Shown here: positions 53,822-61,997 of the stretch, piece by piece
Position numbering within the stretch: position 1 is the stretch's first letter
Layout of the letters: each line of letters starts with the position of its first letter
DNA from: Cetobacterium sp. 8H
GTDB taxonomy: Bacteria > Fusobacteriota > Fusobacteriia > Fusobacteriales > Fusobacteriaceae
Length of the DNA stretch: 64,000 nt
Reading direction: 5' to 3'
Assembly: GCF_014250675.1 (NCBI RefSeq)
Contig: NZ_JACHTG010000003.1
Coordinates: forward strand, 62,001-126,000
The notes under the pieces: model-generated
Database searches by the model: none
What the model saw: the letters and a program-made list of their open reading frames with translations, nothing else
What the model was told of the DNA's origin: nothing
Translations under genes and position numbers: made by a program

Positions 53822-55213
53822 ATGGATAATCAATCGATAGCAAAAGAGATTATTGAAAAATTGGGTACAAAAGAAAATATTGCAGTTATAAATAACTGTA
53901 TGACAAGGGTTAGGGTTTCAGTTAAAGATGAAAGTAAAGTAAACTTTGAAGAATTAGATAATATTTCTGGAATAATAAAAGTTATTAAAGATGATACAAT
54001 CCAAGTTGTTGTAGGCCCTGGAAAAAGTAAAAAAATAGCAGATGAAATGAAAAAACTTTGTGGAGAGATCTCTAATAACAGTCAAGAAGATTGGCAAAAA
54101 ACAAAAGCAACTGTAAAATCTAAACAAAGTAAATTTTCAACAGTTTTAAGAAGACTAGCAAATATATTTATTCCGCTAATTCCAGCAATAATAGGAGCTG
54201 GACTTTTAAATGGAATAGCTGGATATTTCCAAAACGTTTATACAGCAGAGGGCATAAAAGATATGCCTATGTGGATAACATTTTTCCAAACTTTAGGTAG
54301 TGGTTTATTTGCGTATTTTGCAATATTTGTAGGAGTAAATTCAGCTAATGAATTTGGAGCAACACCAGCTTTAGGTGGAGTTATTGGAGCTATAACAATA
54401 AGTGCAAATATAAATATATTTTCAAAAGCATTGGGACTATATAATGCAGATGTTCCTTTAAATAGTATCCTTATTCCAGGAAAAGGTGGAATAATAGGGG
54501 TTATAATAGGGGTTGCAATATTAGCATGGGTGGAAAAGCAACTAAGAAAAGTAATTCCAGATTTCTTAGACACAATACTAACTCCGATGATTTCTCTTTT
54601 AATAGTAGGAACATTAACAATTTTTGCAATAATGCCTTTTGCAGGAGTTCTTTCAGATTTGATAATAAAAGTTTTCTCTTTCTTCATTATGAGTGAAGGA
54701 CCAATGGCAATCATAGGTGGATTTATATTAGCAGCCTCATTCTTACCATTATTAATGGTAGGGTTACATCACGGATTAATTCCGTTTTATATGGTTCAGT
54801 TAACACAATTTGGAAGTATTTCTCTTTTCCCAATCCTATGTATGGCTGGTGGAGGTCAAATAGGTGGGGCAGCAGCAATCTATTTGAAAGCTAAAAATAA
54901 TAAAAAATTAAGAGATATTATTAGATCAGCAATGCCTGTTGCAATTCTAGGTATTGGAGAACCAATGCTTTATGGTGTTACTTTACCACTTGGAAAACCA
55001 TTTATAACAGCATCAATAGCAGGTGGTTTAGGAGGAGCATTCCTAGCAGCAACAAAAGTACAAACAATAGCATTTGGTCCTGCTGGAATAACAGCAATAC
55101 CGTTAGTTATTCCTGGAAAAATAGCTTATTATGCAATAGGACTTGGAATATCTTATATAGCTGGATTTACAATAACATATTTCTTTGGAGTACCAAAAGA
55201 CATAAATGAATAG
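53822..55213 (+). CDS. PTS MurNAc-type transporter, EIIBC (MurP-like)
   Basis: About 463 residues. The N-terminal EIIB domain has its phosphorylated cysteine in INNCMTRVRVSVKDE (about residue 27). The EIIC membrane domain includes FIPLIPAIIGAGLLNGIAG, MVGLHHGLIPFYMVQ and ILGIGEPMLYGVTLPLGKPF. No EIIA domain is fused, as in MurP. GTG 53813 is in frame, but ATG 53822 sits 7 nt after GGGGAG. Its operon with murQ argues for N-acetylmuramic acid as the sugar. Confidence 0.9.
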   Translation: MDNQSIAKEIIEKLGTKENIAVINNCMTRVRVSVKDESKVNFEELDNISGIIKVIKDDTIQVVVGPGKSKKIADEMKKLCGEISNNSQEDWQKTKATVKSKQSKFSTVLRRLANIFIPLIPAIIGAGLLNGIAGYFQNVYTAEGIKDMPMWITFFQTLGSGLFAYFAIFVGVNSANEFGATPALGGVIGAITISANINIFSKALGLYNADVPLNSILIPGKGGIIGVIIGVAILAWVEKQLRKVIPDFLDTILTPMISLLIVGTLTIFAIMPFAGVLSDLIIKVFSFFIMSEGPMAIIGGFILAASFLPLLMVGLHHGLIPFYMVQLTQFGSISLFPILCMAGGGQIGGAAAIYLKAKNNKKLRDIIRSAMPVAILGIGEPMLYGVTLPLGKPFITASIAGGLGGAFLAATKVQTIAFGPAGITAIPLVIPGKIAYYAIGLGISYIAGFTITYFFGVPKDINE

Positions 55214-55225
55214 TTTTTAGATAAG

Positions 55226-55257
55226 AGGATGTTAGGTTTAAAGCTTGACATCCTTTT
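55226..55257 (+). terminator. Terminator after the MurP-like gene
   Basis: Stem AGGATGT / ACATCCT (55226-55232/55248-55254) followed by TTT; modest. Confidence 0.55.
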
Positions 55258-55329
55258 GTATAGTTTCGCATAATTTAGAATACTAATATTATTATTTTAC
55301 AATTAATTGAAATAACACGGGAGAGTTAG

Positions 55330-56133
55330 ATGGAAACTTTATATTTTTTAATTTGCATAGGTGCATCTATTTTAGGTTCAATAAGTGGAACCGGTGGTGG
55401 AGTTATTATAAAACCAGCTTTAGATGCTATGGGGACAATGAATGTTTCAACAATCAGTTTTTTATCAGGATGCACAGTTCTAGGGATGACAAGTATGACT
55501 TTATACAGAAATAGTAAAGCTGGAATGAAGCCAGAAAAAAAAAGGGGAACATACCTAGCTATAGGTGCTTCATTGGGAGGTCTTTTAGGAAAACAAATTT
55601 TTGATTGGGTTAAAATATCAAGTGGAAATCCGCAAATAGCTGGAGCAGTTCAATCTTTTGTTTTAGCATTAGTAACTCTTGGAGTTTTAATATTCACTAT
55701 TCAAAAATCAAAAATTAAACCATATAACATAGAAAATATTGGTTTTTCTTTAATTATAGGTTTCTTTTTAGGGGCGCTCTCATCATTTTTAGGAATAGGT
55801 GGAGGACCAATTAATTTAATGGTTTTATATTTATTCTTTGGTCTTAATTCAAAAGAGGCTGCAATTAATTCAATTTATATTATTTTCTTTTCACAAGGAA
55901 TAAGTATTATCCAAACCATTTTAAAGGGAGTTCCGAATTTTGTTTGGTTGTCTTTTGTAATGATGGTAGCTGGAGGATTGCTTGGTGGAATCGTTGGACC
56001 AATGGTTTCAAAAAGGCTTTCTCTAAAAGGTGTCGATAAAATATATCTGTGCATGATTGTTGGAATTATTTTAATCAGTATTTATAATGGAATTAATTAT
56101 TTAGGCATTTTATCTGTATCGAGCCCAGTATAA
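55330..56133 (+). CDS. TauE/SafE-family membrane permease
   Basis: A 267-residue permease with about eight helices. GSISGTGGGVIIKPALDAMG near the start and FFLGALSSFLGIGGGPINLMVLYLFFG in the second half are the twin G-x-G-G-G motifs of the TauE/SafE family, associated with export of sulfite or sulfonate-related anions. Given asrABC at the far left, a sulfite role is possible but unproven. ATG follows GGGAG. Confidence 0.87.
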   Translation: METLYFLICIGASILGSISGTGGGVIIKPALDAMGTMNVSTISFLSGCTVLGMTSMTLYRNSKAGMKPEKKRGTYLAIGASLGGLLGKQIFDWVKISSGNPQIAGAVQSFVLALVTLGVLIFTIQKSKIKPYNIENIGFSLIIGFFLGALSSFLGIGGGPINLMVLYLFFGLNSKEAAINSIYIIFFSQGISIIQTILKGVPNFVWLSFVMMVAGGLLGGIVGPMVSKRLSLKGVDKIYLCMIVGIILISIYNGINYLGILSVSSPV

Positions 56134-56143
56134 TATAATACCC

Positions 56144-56176
56144 AAAAAAAGGTCCTCACTTTTGAGGACCTTTTTT
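56144..56176. terminator. Terminator after the TauE/SafE gene
   Basis: GGTCCTCA / TGAGGACC (56151-56170) with a CTTT loop, A7 before and T6 after. The same stem core recurs at 57035-57056. Confidence 0.9.
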
Positions 56177-56181
56177 ATTAT

Positions 56182-56304
56182 TTATAAGTTTTCTACTAAG
56201 TGTTTCTCTTCATAACTTTTCCTAAACATTCTTCCTGGTACAACAATAGCCAAATATTGATCGGCCATAGTAAAGTTACAAAATATAGAACTTAATGCCG
56301 TTGT
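56182..56304 (-). pseudogene. Remnant of an NhaC-type Na+/H+ antiporter gene
   Basis: Forty codons read in one frame from about ACA 56304 to TAA 56182. The piece TTALSSIFCNFTMADQYLAI then VVPGRMFRKSYEEKHL resembles the region near the C-terminus of NhaC-family antiporters (M-A-D-Q-Y-L-A-I-V-V-P-G-R-M). It has no ribosome site and an in-frame stop just upstream, so it is a leftover of a deleted gene. Identification is from memory of the family motif. Confidence 0.6.
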
Positions 56305-56339
56305 TCAAAAAGTCAATGATTTTAATATCTTTATACAAC

Positions 56340-56375
56340 AAAAAGTGAGATACTTAAAAAATATCTCACTTTTTT
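56340..56375. terminator. Terminator between the NhaC remnant and the methyltransferase-like frame
   Basis: GTGAGATA / TATCTCAC (56345-56352/56362-56369) with A5 before and T6 after. The stop codon of the 56366 frame lies inside the 3' arm. Confidence 0.75.
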
Positions 56376-56797
56376 AAAATAACTTCTAATTGATTATCTT
56401 TATTAAAAAAGCTTACAATATTAAAATCTGTAAACCCTATCAAGTCTGTAAAATCATTTTCAGTAAAACATGTCTGCCACTCGCCATCCTTTAAACAATC
56501 CTCTTCACCGTAATTAAAAGATAGATAAACAACTCCTCTATCTACAAGAACATTATAGAATCTATTTAAGATATAATATATATCCAATCTATCTAAATGA
56601 AATAAGGCATTTTCAACCCAAATACCTATAAAGCTCTCTTTTGAATATAACGCTTTCATATCTCTTATTACAGTTTCTCTTCCTATATATTCTTTTGTAT
56701 CATCTTTAATGCTCGAAGATAATTTTAAATTTTTAACGATATACCCTTTCTTTGTAAAATATTTATTTGCTTCACTTTTTTCAGATGCTAAATTCAA
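56366..56797 (-). pseudogene. Degenerate SAM methyltransferase-like frame without a proper start
   Basis: The C-terminal two thirds look like a small class I methyltransferase: FIGIWVENALFHLDR, VVYLSFNYGEED, GEWQTCFTENDF. The SAM-binding glycine motif is lost: LLNLASEKSEANKYFTKKGY stands where L-D-x-G-C-G-x-G would be. The frame stays open upstream to a stop at 56921 with no ATG; only TTG 56797 with a poor AGGGAG is available. A strong AAAGGAGG plus GTG (near 56884) opens a different frame that ends after 9 codons; a one-base slip on an A5 run would join it. I read it as a decaying gene, though expression by frameshift is possible. Confidence 0.6.
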
Positions 56798-57024
56798 TAA
56801 TCTCCCTGCTTTTAAAAGATTTTTTTCAAACTCCTTTATTTGTTTTTCTTTAATTAAATCATTTTTCGTCCCATCAACTCCACGATAACCTCCTTTAAAT
56901 TTTAAACTACCCCTATATTCTTATACGTCTTAAACTTCTTTTTTCCTTCATTTTAATCTAATTTTAAACATTTGTTATTAGTTTTATTTTTAAAAAAATT
57001 TAAAGGTTGGCAGGAGGTTCTATT

Positions 57025-57060
57025 AAATAAAAAAGGTCCTCGGGGGGGTGAGGACCTTTT
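57025..57060 (-). terminator. Terminator of the 57175 gene with a poly-G/poly-C loop
   Basis: An 11-bp stem AAAAGGTCCTC / GAGGACCTTTT (57031-57041/57050-57060). The loop is GGGGGGGT. T-rich on the minus strand beyond the stem. Confidence 0.75.
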
Positions 57061-57133
57061 AGGGGGGGATTAAATTTATTACTATTAGCATTATTTATAT
57101 TAGCATTTTCTAATTATAATATTTTGACGTAAG

Positions 57134-57168
57134 AGTTTGTGAAAAAGTTTCACAAACTTTATTTTTTT
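57134..57168 (+). terminator. Orphan plus-strand terminator-like hairpin
   Basis: An 11-bp stem AGTTTGTGAAA / TTTCACAAACT with an AAG loop, followed by TTATTTTTTTT on the plus strand. No plus-strand gene lies upstream within 1 kb, so it may end an unannotated small RNA or block antisense reading of the 57175 gene. Confidence 0.6.
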
Positions 57169-57174
57169 TAAAAT

Positions 57175-57957
57175 TTAAGCTTGTAAATAAGTTTCTAAAG
57201 AGTAAATTTCTTTTTCTTTATTATCTATACGGAAATCTTCTGAATAAAAATATGCAAAACTATTTTTATCAACAATAAAAATAATATCATCCATTTCAGC
57301 AGTATTAGGAACCTTAGAATTAACAATTATAGTTAATCTATCTAAACTAAATGGAACTTTTAATTCATTTAAAATTCTAAAGACCTCATCAACAGTTAAA
57401 TAACCATAAACTTTTGCCATTCCACTTATAAGATTTAGAATAAGATTCTCATTTTCTTTAAACTCAACATTATTCTTTAAAAAATCAAGAAGTGTATTTG
57501 CAATATCTTTATCGATAGCCTCAAAATACTTCTTGTTAAAACTTGTATCTTGAATAAATCCATTTTTTCTAGATACTTCACTTAGCTCCTCATTAGCCTC
57601 TTCCGTTAAAGGAAACTTAATGTTATTCTCAGCTATGTAGTCATTTAGAAAACAAATATTTTCTTCGAATATTTCAGAAATACTCGTATCGGCTAGACCT
57701 AAATTTTCAAATATATGCCAAAAGTCTTCAAAATCATGTTCAAATTTCTTTTCAGAATCCTCCCTTGAAAATGTTTCTAGAAATTCATAGGTCCCCAAAG
57801 GCAAGTGATCATATAATCTTTCAATATCTTTAAAATAAACATTTTTCAAATTAACAATATCCTCATCAACATTCCCAGTGCTTTTAATATTAAAAGCTTT
57901 TAAATTTTGTTCTAACTTATCTTCACCTAAATTTCTTAAATTTTGTAAAATACCCAT
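57175..57957 (-). CDS. Hypothetical acidic protein
   Basis: A 260-residue soluble protein, rich in Glu/Asp/Asn/Phe, with no signal peptide or membrane segment. Start ATG has GGGAGGAT upstream. No motif or family recognised. Segments such as DDIIFIVDKNSFAYFYSEDF and GYLTVDEVFRILNELKVPF suggest an alpha/beta fold possibly containing a small helix-turn-helix-like part, but that is weak. It has its own terminator and is a single-gene unit. Confidence 0.75.
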   Translation of the reverse strand: MGILQNLRNLGEDKLEQNLKAFNIKSTGNVDEDIVNLKNVYFKDIERLYDHLPLGTYEFLETFSREDSEKKFEHDFEDFWHIFENLGLADTSISEIFEENICFLNDYIAENNIKFPLTEEANEELSEVSRKNGFIQDTSFNKKYFEAIDKDIANTLLDFLKNNVEFKENENLILNLISGMAKVYGYLTVDEVFRILNELKVPFSLDRLTIIVNSKVPNTAEMDDIIFIVDKNSFAYFYSEDFRIDNKEKEIYSLETYLQA

Positions 57958-58152
57958 TTTAATCCTCCCGAACTCTTATTTTTTATTTCCCCTGTGTGTT
58001 TAAATAAACTTCTGCTGCTAAATCAATCATAACATCTTTTCCAGATTATGTAAGTTATTTTGACTAGTTTAGAAAATAAAATTTATATAGTTCAAGTTAG
58101 CTTATCAATTTCTTGAATTCCTATTATACCAGGATTAATCTTTTATTTACAA

Positions 58153-58656
58153 TTACTGAAAGTCTTTTAAAAATTCACCGTATCCTTCTTTCTCTAAATC
58201 CTCAACAGGAATAAACTTTAAAGAAGCAGAGTTCATACAATATCTCTTTCCTGTAGGTGCTGGTCCATCATTAAAAACATGACCTAGATGTGAGTCTCCA
58301 TATCTGCTTCTCACTTCAGTTCTTGGCCAAATAAGTTTAAAATCTTTTTTTAAAACTATATTTTCAGGTACCAAAGGTTTAGTAAAGCTTGGCCAACCAG
58401 TTCCTGAATCGTATTTATCTTTTGATGAAAAAAGGGGTTCACCAGAGATAATATCAACATAGATTCCAGCTTTTTTATTACTCTCATACTGATTGTTAAA
58501 AGCTGGTTCTGTAGCATTTTTTTGAGTAACTTCATACTGAATAGATGTGAGTTTTGATTTAAGTTCACTATCAGTAGGTTTTTTGAAGTTTTGCCAATTT
58601 CCAAAAGATAAAGTTCCAATCATAATTCCAACTCCCGTTAAAGTTTTTATTTTCAT
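58153..58656 (-). CDS. msrB: Exported peptide-methionine (R)-S-oxide reductase
   Basis: Repairs methionine-R-sulfoxide in proteins. It is 167 residues with a signal-like N-terminus ([18 protein letters not shown]). MsrB domain: [33 protein letters not shown] and [13 protein letters not shown] with the catalytic Cys. The four zinc cysteines found in many MsrB proteins are absent ([12 protein letters not shown] in place of CxxPLF). The signal indicates action in the envelope. Confidence 0.9.
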   Translation of the reverse strand: MKIKTLTGVGIMIGTLSFGNWQNFKKPTDSELKSKLTSIQYEVTQKNATEPAFNNQYESNKKAGIYVDIISGEPLFSSKDKYDSGTGWPSFTKPLVPENIVLKKDFKLIWPRTEVRSRYGDSHLGHVFNDGPAPTGKRYCMNSASLKFIPVEDLEKEGYGEFLKDFQ

Positions 58657-58851
58657 TATATTCCTTTCTTAAATCTTTATTTAATTTTTTTCTTATATGC
58701 TGATTACTAGAAATATCAATAAAAACCTTTAATAAGTTAAAATATTATTGTTTTAATTAAATTTTTAAAGAGAGCTGTATAAAAGCTTCCAGCTAAAAAA
58801 GAAAATCATTGATGCCACCGAATAAATATATAATAAAAGGAGGTGTCAGTT

Positions 58852-59064
58852 ATGAAAACTTTAGTTATTTTAACTTTAGGTTTATCATTGGTGACATGTT
58901 CTAACTTATCAACAAATAGTTGCAATTCTAAGAGTTCGGAGCATGCACCTAAATATGGTGTATCTAAATCATCAGCTAATATGGGAGATAGTGATCTAAC
59001 AGGTAGTTGTAGTATAGAGAATACCCCTAGCCAAAATAGCGGTGGTCCACAAATAGCGAACTAA
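58852..59064 (+). CDS. Small secreted or lipoprotein, Ser/Asn/Cys-rich
   Basis: A 70-residue product: lysine, hydrophobic core (TLVILTLGLSL) then VTC, a near-lipobox with Cys16. The rest is low-complexity, rich in Ser, Asn and Gly, with three more cysteines. GTG 58843 is in frame but overlaps the AAAGGAGGTG ribosome site; ATG 58852 is preferred. Divergent from msrB. No family recognised. Confidence 0.6.
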   Translation: MKTLVILTLGLSLVTCSNLSTNSCNSKSSEHAPKYGVSKSSANMGDSDLTGSCSIENTPSQNSGGPQIAN

Positions 59065-59094
59065 AAAAAGAGAACTTAAAAGTTCTCTTTTTTT
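59063..59094. terminator. Bidirectional terminator
   Basis: GAGAACT / AGTTCTC (59070-59076/59081-59087) with A7 before and T7 after, between the small lipoprotein gene and convergent tctA. Confidence 0.85.
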
Positions 59095-60571
59095 AGTTTG
59101 TTTTTCTAGAGGATTTAATAATAAGTAAAACTGCTAAAATTAATAGAACTATAAAAAATAAAGATATAGGTCTTTTAATAAAAATAGATAGATCCCCCTG
59201 AGAAATAATAAGAGATCTTCTAAAATTCATCTCTGTTAAATTTCCTAAAACCATTCCTAAAAGAATAGGAATAGTAGAAAATTTTAACTTAATTAAAATA
59301 TAAGCAATAGTCCCAAAAATAATAGAACACTTTAAGTCAAAAATAGAGCTATTAACAGAGTATATTCCTGCAAAACAGAAGATTACAATAAGAGGAACTA
59401 AAATCTCTTTTGGAATTTCAGTAACTTTAGCAAAATACTTTGTCAAAAATCTACCTTGGAAAAACATAAATAGATTTATGAAAATAAGACCAACCATAAT
59501 TGCATAAAGTGTAACACCATGTTCTTTGAAAAGGTTAGGTCCTGGAGTTAATCCATTAACCATAAGAGTTCCTAAAAGTATTGCAACGGCTCCATCCCCA
59601 GGGATTCCTAAAGTTAATAGCGGAATTAGTGTTGCTCCAGTGACTGCATTATTAGCGGCTTCAGCAGCAGCAACACCTTCGATAGATCCTTTTCCGAATT
59701 CGTTAGGAGATTTAGAGGATTTTTTAGCTCGATCATAACTTAAAAATGAAGCCATAGAAGCACCAGTTCCTGGAATAGCACCAATTATAACGCCTATTAT
59801 AGAGGACTTCAAAGTTGGTGAAAACATGCGTTCATATTCGATTTTAGTTATTTTTCCACTTCCCAATTGATCTTTTCCGGTTTCTTTTTCTTTTCCAATT
59901 TTCATATTTGCTTTTAATAGAGTTTCAGATATTGCAAAAAGTCCTATTAATACAACAACTAGTGGAAGACCAGCATATAAATTATAATTATCCATAGTGA
60001 ATCTAAATGTTCCACTAATAATATCCATTCCAATAGTTGATATAAAAAGTCCTAAACAGCCAGATAGAATTCCTTTTAACAAGCTATCTCCACTAACCCC
60101 AGCTATTACAGAGAGTCCAAATACGCAGAGAATAAAGTATTCAGGAGCACCAAATTTTGCAGCTATTTTGGCTACTTGTGGGGCTGTAAAAAGAAGAATT
60201 AAGGCACTAAAAATTCCACCAAAGGTAGAGGCCTCTAAAGCTATTCTTAGGGCTTTTTTAGCCTCTCCTTTTTCTGCTAGAGGATGCCCATCAATCATTG
60301 TGGCTGCAGCGTGAGGTGTTCCAGGTGTTCTGATAAGAATGGCAGAGATAGATCCACCATAGCTTCCAGCACAATATATTCCTAATAAAAACATGAAAGA
60401 TTCAATAGGGCCGATGCTATAGGTAAAGGGTAGAAAAAGAACTAAGCAAAGCATTACACTAAGCCCAGGGATAGCACCAAAAATAACACCTAGAAAGAGC
60501 CCTATATTCATATATAAAAAACTACTAAAGTTAAAAAATTCATTAAATCCATTAATAATATTTTCAAACAT
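59093..60571 (-). CDS. tctA: Tripartite tricarboxylate transporter permease, large subunit
   Basis: Large membrane subunit of a TTT-family transporter, 492 residues with about 12 helices. GVIFGAIPGLSVMLCLVLFLPFTY and GVIIGAIPGTGASMASFLSYD are the two G-A-I-P-G repeats; RTPGTPHAAATMIDGHP and TLGIPGDGAVAILLG are the TctA signatures. Last gene of the sulfatase-tctC-tctB-tctA operon. ATG follows AGGAG. The real substrate need not be citrate. Confidence 0.93.
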   Translation of the reverse strand: MFENIINGFNEFFNFSSFLYMNIGLFLGVIFGAIPGLSVMLCLVLFLPFTYSIGPIESFMFLLGIYCAGSYGGSISAILIRTPGTPHAAATMIDGHPLAEKGEAKKALRIALEASTFGGIFSALILLFTAPQVAKIAAKFGAPEYFILCVFGLSVIAGVSGDSLLKGILSGCLGLFISTIGMDIISGTFRFTMDNYNLYAGLPLVVVLIGLFAISETLLKANMKIGKEKETGKDQLGSGKITKIEYERMFSPTLKSSIIGVIIGAIPGTGASMASFLSYDRAKKSSKSPNEFGKGSIEGVAAAEAANNAVTGATLIPLLTLGIPGDGAVAILLGTLMVNGLTPGPNLFKEHGVTLYAIMVGLIFINLFMFFQGRFLTKYFAKVTEIPKEILVPLIVIFCFAGIYSVNSSIFDLKCSIIFGTIAYILIKLKFSTIPILLGMVLGNLTEMNFRRSLIISQGDLSIFIKRPISLFFIVLLILAVLLIIKSSRKTN

Positions 60572-60579
60572 AATCGCTC

Positions 60580-61026
60580 CTAAGGTAACTGAACTAATAA
60601 AAGATTTTTAAAAATATAGTTTACAACAAAGCAAACTAAAGCAATATAAATATAATATTTAATATTTTTAGATTTATAGTACATCAATGTTAAAAAAGAA
60701 TAGATAATTGATGAGAATAAAAATCCAATATGTTCAAATAAAAATATATATAAAGTAAGAATAATCAGCATAATAATGACTTTAATCTCGTTATTTAAGA
60801 TAATTTCTACCTCTTCCACTGGTTCTTTTTTTATAATTTTTATAATATTTTTTAATATTAAAAGAATACTTGAAACTATTGCTATCCCAACAATGAGTCT
60901 GGGAAAAGTTTGAGAATTAATATTAGTACTTTGTGTTAAAATTATTTGGCTTGGAATTAAGAACCAAACAACAATAGAAACAGATAAAAATAAAGCTCCC
61001 CCTAGCAAGTCAGTTTTTAGTTTCAT
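60580..61026 (-). CDS. tctB: Tripartite tricarboxylate transporter small permease
   Basis: A 148-residue membrane protein with four hydrophobic helices, the size and topology of TctB. The start of the chain (KTDLLGGALFLSVSIVVWFLIPSQI) and NSQTFPRLIVGIAIVSSILLILKN are characteristic. It lies 8 bp before tctA and 10 bp after tctC. Confidence 0.9.
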   Translation of the reverse strand: MKLKTDLLGGALFLSVSIVVWFLIPSQIILTQSTNINSQTFPRLIVGIAIVSSILLILKNIIKIIKKEPVEEVEIILNNEIKVIIMLIILTLYIFLFEHIGFLFSSIIYSFLTLMYYKSKNIKYYIYIALVCFVVNYIFKNLLLVQLP

Positions 61027-61036
61027 ATGAACTCCT

Positions 61037-61984
61037 TTATTTATTTAGTAGTTTATAGAATCTATTAGCCTTTTCAATAGAATCATCAATATGTTTTTTA
61101 GACTCCTCTGGACCTATAGGATCTAAGACTAAACCTAGATTATTAGCAGTTTTTAAAAAGTCAGGATCTTTAAAAATTTCTACAACAGTTTCATACATTT
61201 TGTTGATATTCTCCTTAGAAGTTCCTTTTCTAGCTAATAGAATACATCTATTAACAAAGAAAGTATCATATCCATATTCAGTTACAGCTTTTAAATTATA
61301 TACATCATCTTTTAATGGTTTTTCATCAAAAGCTATTACAGGAACAAGTTTATCAGCTTTAACATACTCTTTAGCTAAAGAGGCATGTGTGATACCAATT
61401 GTCGTATCTCCTGAAATAGTAGCATTCATAGCTTCGTTTGCGCCATCAAATGAAACCCCCTCAAAATCTAATTTCATTTCAGTTAAAAGAGCAGCTAACA
61501 TAAGATATTCAGATGAGTTTAGTCCAGCTACTGCAAAAATGATCTTATTATTTTTTCCATACTCTTTTAATTGCTCTAAAGAAGAGATGTTTAATTTAGG
61601 ATTAGAAACTAAAACAAAAGTTGATTTATAAATATTTACAACAGGTTCAAAATCCTCCCATTTATAAGGAACTTTATTAAATAGAGGTCCTATTGCAAAA
61701 CTTCCTTCACCGCCATAGATTAATTTTGTTGAATTAGGTTTTTCTCTTAAAAATTCAGTTAAAGCAACTACTCCACCAGCACCTGTACGATTAGCAGGAA
61801 CAATAGGTTGCCCTAAATATTTTTGTCCTTGCTGAGCAAGAGCTCTATTAGCCTGGTCAGCAAGTCCGCCAACTGCCCAAGGTACAGTTATAGTAACAGG
61901 CTCTTTAGGCCAGTTACCCGTTTTTGCAAATACTGTTATTGCCATAACTAAAAATAAAATTAAACTTTTTAATATTTTCTTCAT
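61037..61984 (-). CDS. tctC: Tripartite tricarboxylate transporter substrate-binding protein
   Basis: Extracytoplasmic solute receptor (Bug family), about 315 residues, with a signal peptide ending near VFAK. WPKEPVTITVPWAVGGLADQANRAL, GQPIVPANRTGAGGVVALTEF and the C-terminal GLVLDPIGPEESKKHI are family motifs. Of two adjacent ATGs, 61984 has correct spacing (7 nt) to GGGAGG; 61990 is too close. Its gene follows the sulfatase by about 13 bp, so it probably captures a sulfate ester or the desulfated acid. Confidence 0.9.
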   Translation of the reverse strand: MKKILKSLILFLVMAITVFAKTGNWPKEPVTITVPWAVGGLADQANRALAQQGQKYLGQPIVPANRTGAGGVVALTEFLREKPNSTKLIYGGEGSFAIGPLFNKVPYKWEDFEPVVNIYKSTFVLVSNPKLNISSLEQLKEYGKNNKIIFAVAGLNSSEYLMLAALLTEMKLDFEGVSFDGANEAMNATISGDTTIGITHASLAKEYVKADKLVPVIAFDEKPLKDDVYNLKAVTEYGYDTFFVNRCILLARKGTSKENINKMYETVVEIFKDPDFLKTANNLGLVLDPIGPEESKKHIDDSIEKANRFYKLLNK

Positions 61985-61997
61985 ATACATTCCTCCC

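Larger units (their letters stand above)
56798..57174. other. 377-bp gap with poly-G tracts and two hairpins
   Basis: No intact gene. It holds the open but start-less upstream part of the methyltransferase-like frame (to 56920), a minus-strand terminator (57025-57060), two G7 runs (57042-57048 and 57062-57068), a short repeat of TTAGCATT, and a plus-strand hairpin terminator at 57134-57168 with no obvious gene feeding it. Confidence 0.6.

Noticed and set aside
56300-56340. GTTGT...ACAAC ends as a miniature inverted-repeat element
   Set aside because: The arms match at only about 8 of 11 positions, with no target-site duplication and no second copy seen.
58010-58070. Short minus-strand coding-like stretch ending AAEVYLNTQGK-stop
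   Set aside because: Only about 20 codons between stops, no ribosome site and no recognised family; it may be a remnant but cannot be supported.
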